Source: JBGTFE01 sp049799955
GTDB lineage: Bacteria > Acidobacteriota > Blastocatellia > Pyrinomonadales > Pyrinomonadaceae
Direction of reading: 5' to 3'
Assembly (NCBI GenBank): GCA_049799955.1
Contig: JBARIW010000016.1
Coordinates: 1-64,000, forward strand
DNA length: 64,000 nt
Below are positions 62,368 through 64,000 of the stretch, piece after piece. The translations under genes were made by a program, and so were the position numbers. Each line of letters begins with the position of its first letter. Positions within the stretch are counted from its first letter, which is position 1. The notes beneath the pieces are model-generated. The model saw only the letters and a program-made list of their open reading frames with translations. It did no database searches and had not been told where the DNA came from.

Positions 62368-63948
62368 TTATTTGTTTTCCTCCATTGCCCTAATTGCCAG
62401 AGCGCGAAATTGCGGCGACATTTTCATAAAAGCGGCGCGGAGTTTGTTCGCATCGTCAGTTGTCAGAATCTCCGCCATTTCCGATTCGCTCAAATTGAAA
62501 CCGGGAATTTGATTGTTGTTTCCAGAAAAGTTAGCGTTGTCATCGCGTTGCTCGTCGGGCAAATCCGTGATTAAAACATATGCTTCGGTTCCCGCTTTGA
62601 CGACCACGAAACTGTCGGTTTGAGAATTTCCGCTCAGAACCGAAGAAACTTCGCCGCTGATTCCGGTTGTTCCGCCCAGGACAATTGTTCCGCCGCGTCC
62701 GCCGCGAGAAGCCAGAACATTAACAACTTGCCCGCCCGTTTCGCGTAAGGCGTTCAGAAAGCGCGTTCCCCAACTTTTGACCGATTTGCGCGAACCGGAA
62801 ACGCCCGATGCGCCGTCCGTCCCCATCACGTCGCCCTCGAATTTGACGAGTTTGCCGGTTTTCGGGTCAATCGCGCCGAAAACGGAAATAAAGGCGCGGT
62901 TGTATTCGCTGCCGCGTAACCTTCCGACCAGAACCGTTCCTGCCGGATACGAAAACCCGTTTTTTTGAATAGCGCGGGAAATCTCCATTCGGACGAGTCC
63001 GCCAGATTCTCGCAAAGTGTAAACCGCGCCCAAAAGACGCACCGGCAAAAGCGTTCCGAAAGCCGGGACATTAGCGGATTCATTGGAAAATACAGAATTT
63101 CTAACCGAAACATTGGTTTGAGAATTATTTTCTGAAACCGAATCATTACGCTTTGTAAGACTTCCGAAAAATACGGAACGGGCTGTGGCGGCGCCATCTG
63201 TTTTCGCGGCAAGATTTCCGCCGTTATTGTTATTTTCTTGCGGTCGAAAACCAGTGTTCGTATCGGAAACATTTTGGCTGATTAAATTCGGCGTTAGGTT
63301 GACGCTTCCCTGCGGAATCGGCTGATTATTGCTGACCTGATTTTGCGTTCCGTTTTCGTTCGGCAACACAATCATATTCCCGGACGATTGGTTATTTGGT
63401 TGTTCGTTCACCTTGTCGGACGGAGTGAGCGATAAATCCTGTTGGGCGACGGCGTTCGGATCGGTTGATGCGTCAGAAAGGACGGGCGAATTTTGTTCGC
63501 TGCCGTTTTCATTCGCCACTAATGCCAAAGCGGTCTTGAGTTTTTCGTCAGAATTGGTCGTCGCCGATTCCGAGCCGTTAGTTTTTTGGCTGCGATCAAC
63601 CGCTACAGATTTGGCTGGCGCGAAAAATCCGAAACCGAACGCCCAACTGATAAACCCGACAAATATCACAAAAACTGCGCCAAAAACCGTCAGGAAAACA
63701 AGTGATTTGCGGCGTTTGGCACGACGCTCTGTTTTTGATTCGACTTCATCGCTCTCGCCGCCGGGTGTATTGAGCATTTCGTCTAAAACGATTTCGTCCC
63801 TCTCTTCTCCAGCAATTTCAGAATCATCAAAATCGCCCGCCAACATTTCATTTTTGGCGAGAAATTCATTTCGCGCCGCAAGTTCCGTTTCTTCCGCATC
63901 GAGCGCGGGCGGCAAAACTACGGGAATGCTTTCCGGTTTCCGGTTCAT
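62368..63948 (-). CDS. VirB10/TrbI-like secretion channel protein
   Basis: The 526-residue protein has a cytoplasmic acidic N-terminus, a membrane helix (about 82-108), a long Asn/Gln/Ser-rich linker, and a C-terminal domain (about 295-450). The domain carries LPVRLLGAVYTL, FSYPAGTVLVGRLRGSEYN and GGTIVLGGTTGISG, as in VirB10/TrbI proteins, which span the periplasm and link both membranes in type IV secretion. GGGAGG lies before its start. Further genes of this operon, such as a VirB4 ATPase, probably lie upstream of it, beyond 64000. Confidence 0.75.
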   Translation of the reverse strand: MNRKPESIPVVLPPALDAEETELAARNEFLAKNEMLAGDFDDSEIAGEERDEIVLDEMLNTPGGESDEVESKTERRAKRRKSLVFLTVFGAVFVIFVGFISWAFGFGFFAPAKSVAVDRSQKTNGSESATTNSDEKLKTALALVANENGSEQNSPVLSDASTDPNAVAQQDLSLTPSDKVNEQPNNQSSGNMIVLPNENGTQNQVSNNQPIPQGSVNLTPNLISQNVSDTNTGFRPQENNNNGGNLAAKTDGAATARSVFFGSLTKRNDSVSENNSQTNVSVRNSVFSNESANVPAFGTLLPVRLLGAVYTLRESGGLVRMEISRAIQKNGFSYPAGTVLVGRLRGSEYNRAFISVFGAIDPKTGKLVKFEGDVMGTDGASGVSGSRKSVKSWGTRFLNALRETGGQVVNVLASRGGRGGTIVLGGTTGISGEVSSVLSGNSQTDSFVVVKAGTEAYVLITDLPDEQRDDNANFSGNNNQIPGFNLSESEMAEILTTDDANKLRAAFMKMSPQFRALAIRAMEENK

Positions 63949-64000
63949 TTTGATTTTTCCTCCCGTTTGTAGGTTTGATTTGCTCCGGCGACAACCGGAG

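Noticed and set aside
1..64000. CRISPR arrays, tRNA or rRNA genes
   Set aside because: No regularly spaced direct repeats, cloverleaf-like genes or rRNA segments were noticed by eye.

Overview
The window looks like an accessory region (large plasmid, integrative element or genomic island) of a Gram-negative bacterium, most likely an acidobacterium of the Blastocatellia/Pyrinomonadaceae type. This is an inference from protein style: FG-GAP repeats of the form DYDGDGK.D.AVFR, Calx-beta plus carboxypeptidase-regulatory-like domains, ECF sigma/zinc-finger anti-sigma pairs, and a CHAT-TPR protein beside an S9 peptidase. No rRNA, tRNA or CRISPR array was seen. No core housekeeping gene is intact; the only one recognised, thiC, is a 3' fragment.

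Layout. 1-9.8 kb: promoter and structured leader, secreted proteins (beta-barrel, a CLCA-like metalloprotease-vWA-FG-GAP protein, a frameshifted Calx-beta protein), a zinc-ribbon membrane protein with a DUF3761-like lipoprotein, and two helix-turn-helix (HTH) array proteins. 10-18.6 kb (mostly minus strand): two secreted DNA/RNA non-specific endonucleases, an ECF sigma/anti-sigma pair with look-alike promoters, an ECF-transporter-like membrane protein and several gene remnants. 18.6-21.3 kb: a perfect 60-bp palindrome between divergent promoters, then a decayed aldolase, RidA, a VOC protein and a TIR-like protein of the CBASS/Pycsar effector type. 22-31 kb: a defence block with a UvrD-type helicase and PD-(D/E)XK nuclease (split by a frameshift), a Phd/VapC toxin-antitoxin pair and a type III restriction-modification system. 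31-38.9 kb: a five-gene minus-strand operon (divergent sigma factor, zinc-finger anti-sigma, S9 peptidase, small Cys-rich secreted peptide, TPR-CHAT protease), divergent from a sigma-54 activator without a sensor domain.

39.5-64 kb is mobile-element backbone: an unknown 576-aa protein, SSB, a macro-domain protein, a possible oriT region, a relaxosome accessory protein, a relaxase and a giant coiled-coil protein on the plus strand. On the minus strand are a VirB10/TrbI-like protein, a MoxR-like AAA+ ATPase, a VirD4-type coupling protein and two membrane proteins. Between the DNA-processing and secretion modules sits an AT-rich cargo: a thiC fragment, then a 992-aa protein of unknown function paired with a two-HKD phospholipase D.

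Candidates for something undescribed are the sigma/anti-sigma/S9/peptide/CHAT operon, the 992-aa protein plus phospholipase D pair, and the palindrome-controlled RidA-VOC-TIR operon. Three reading-frame breaks fall at A6 or T6 homopolymers, so some apparent pseudogenes may be consensus errors. The aldolase and thiC remnants carry several independent lesions and look truly decayed.
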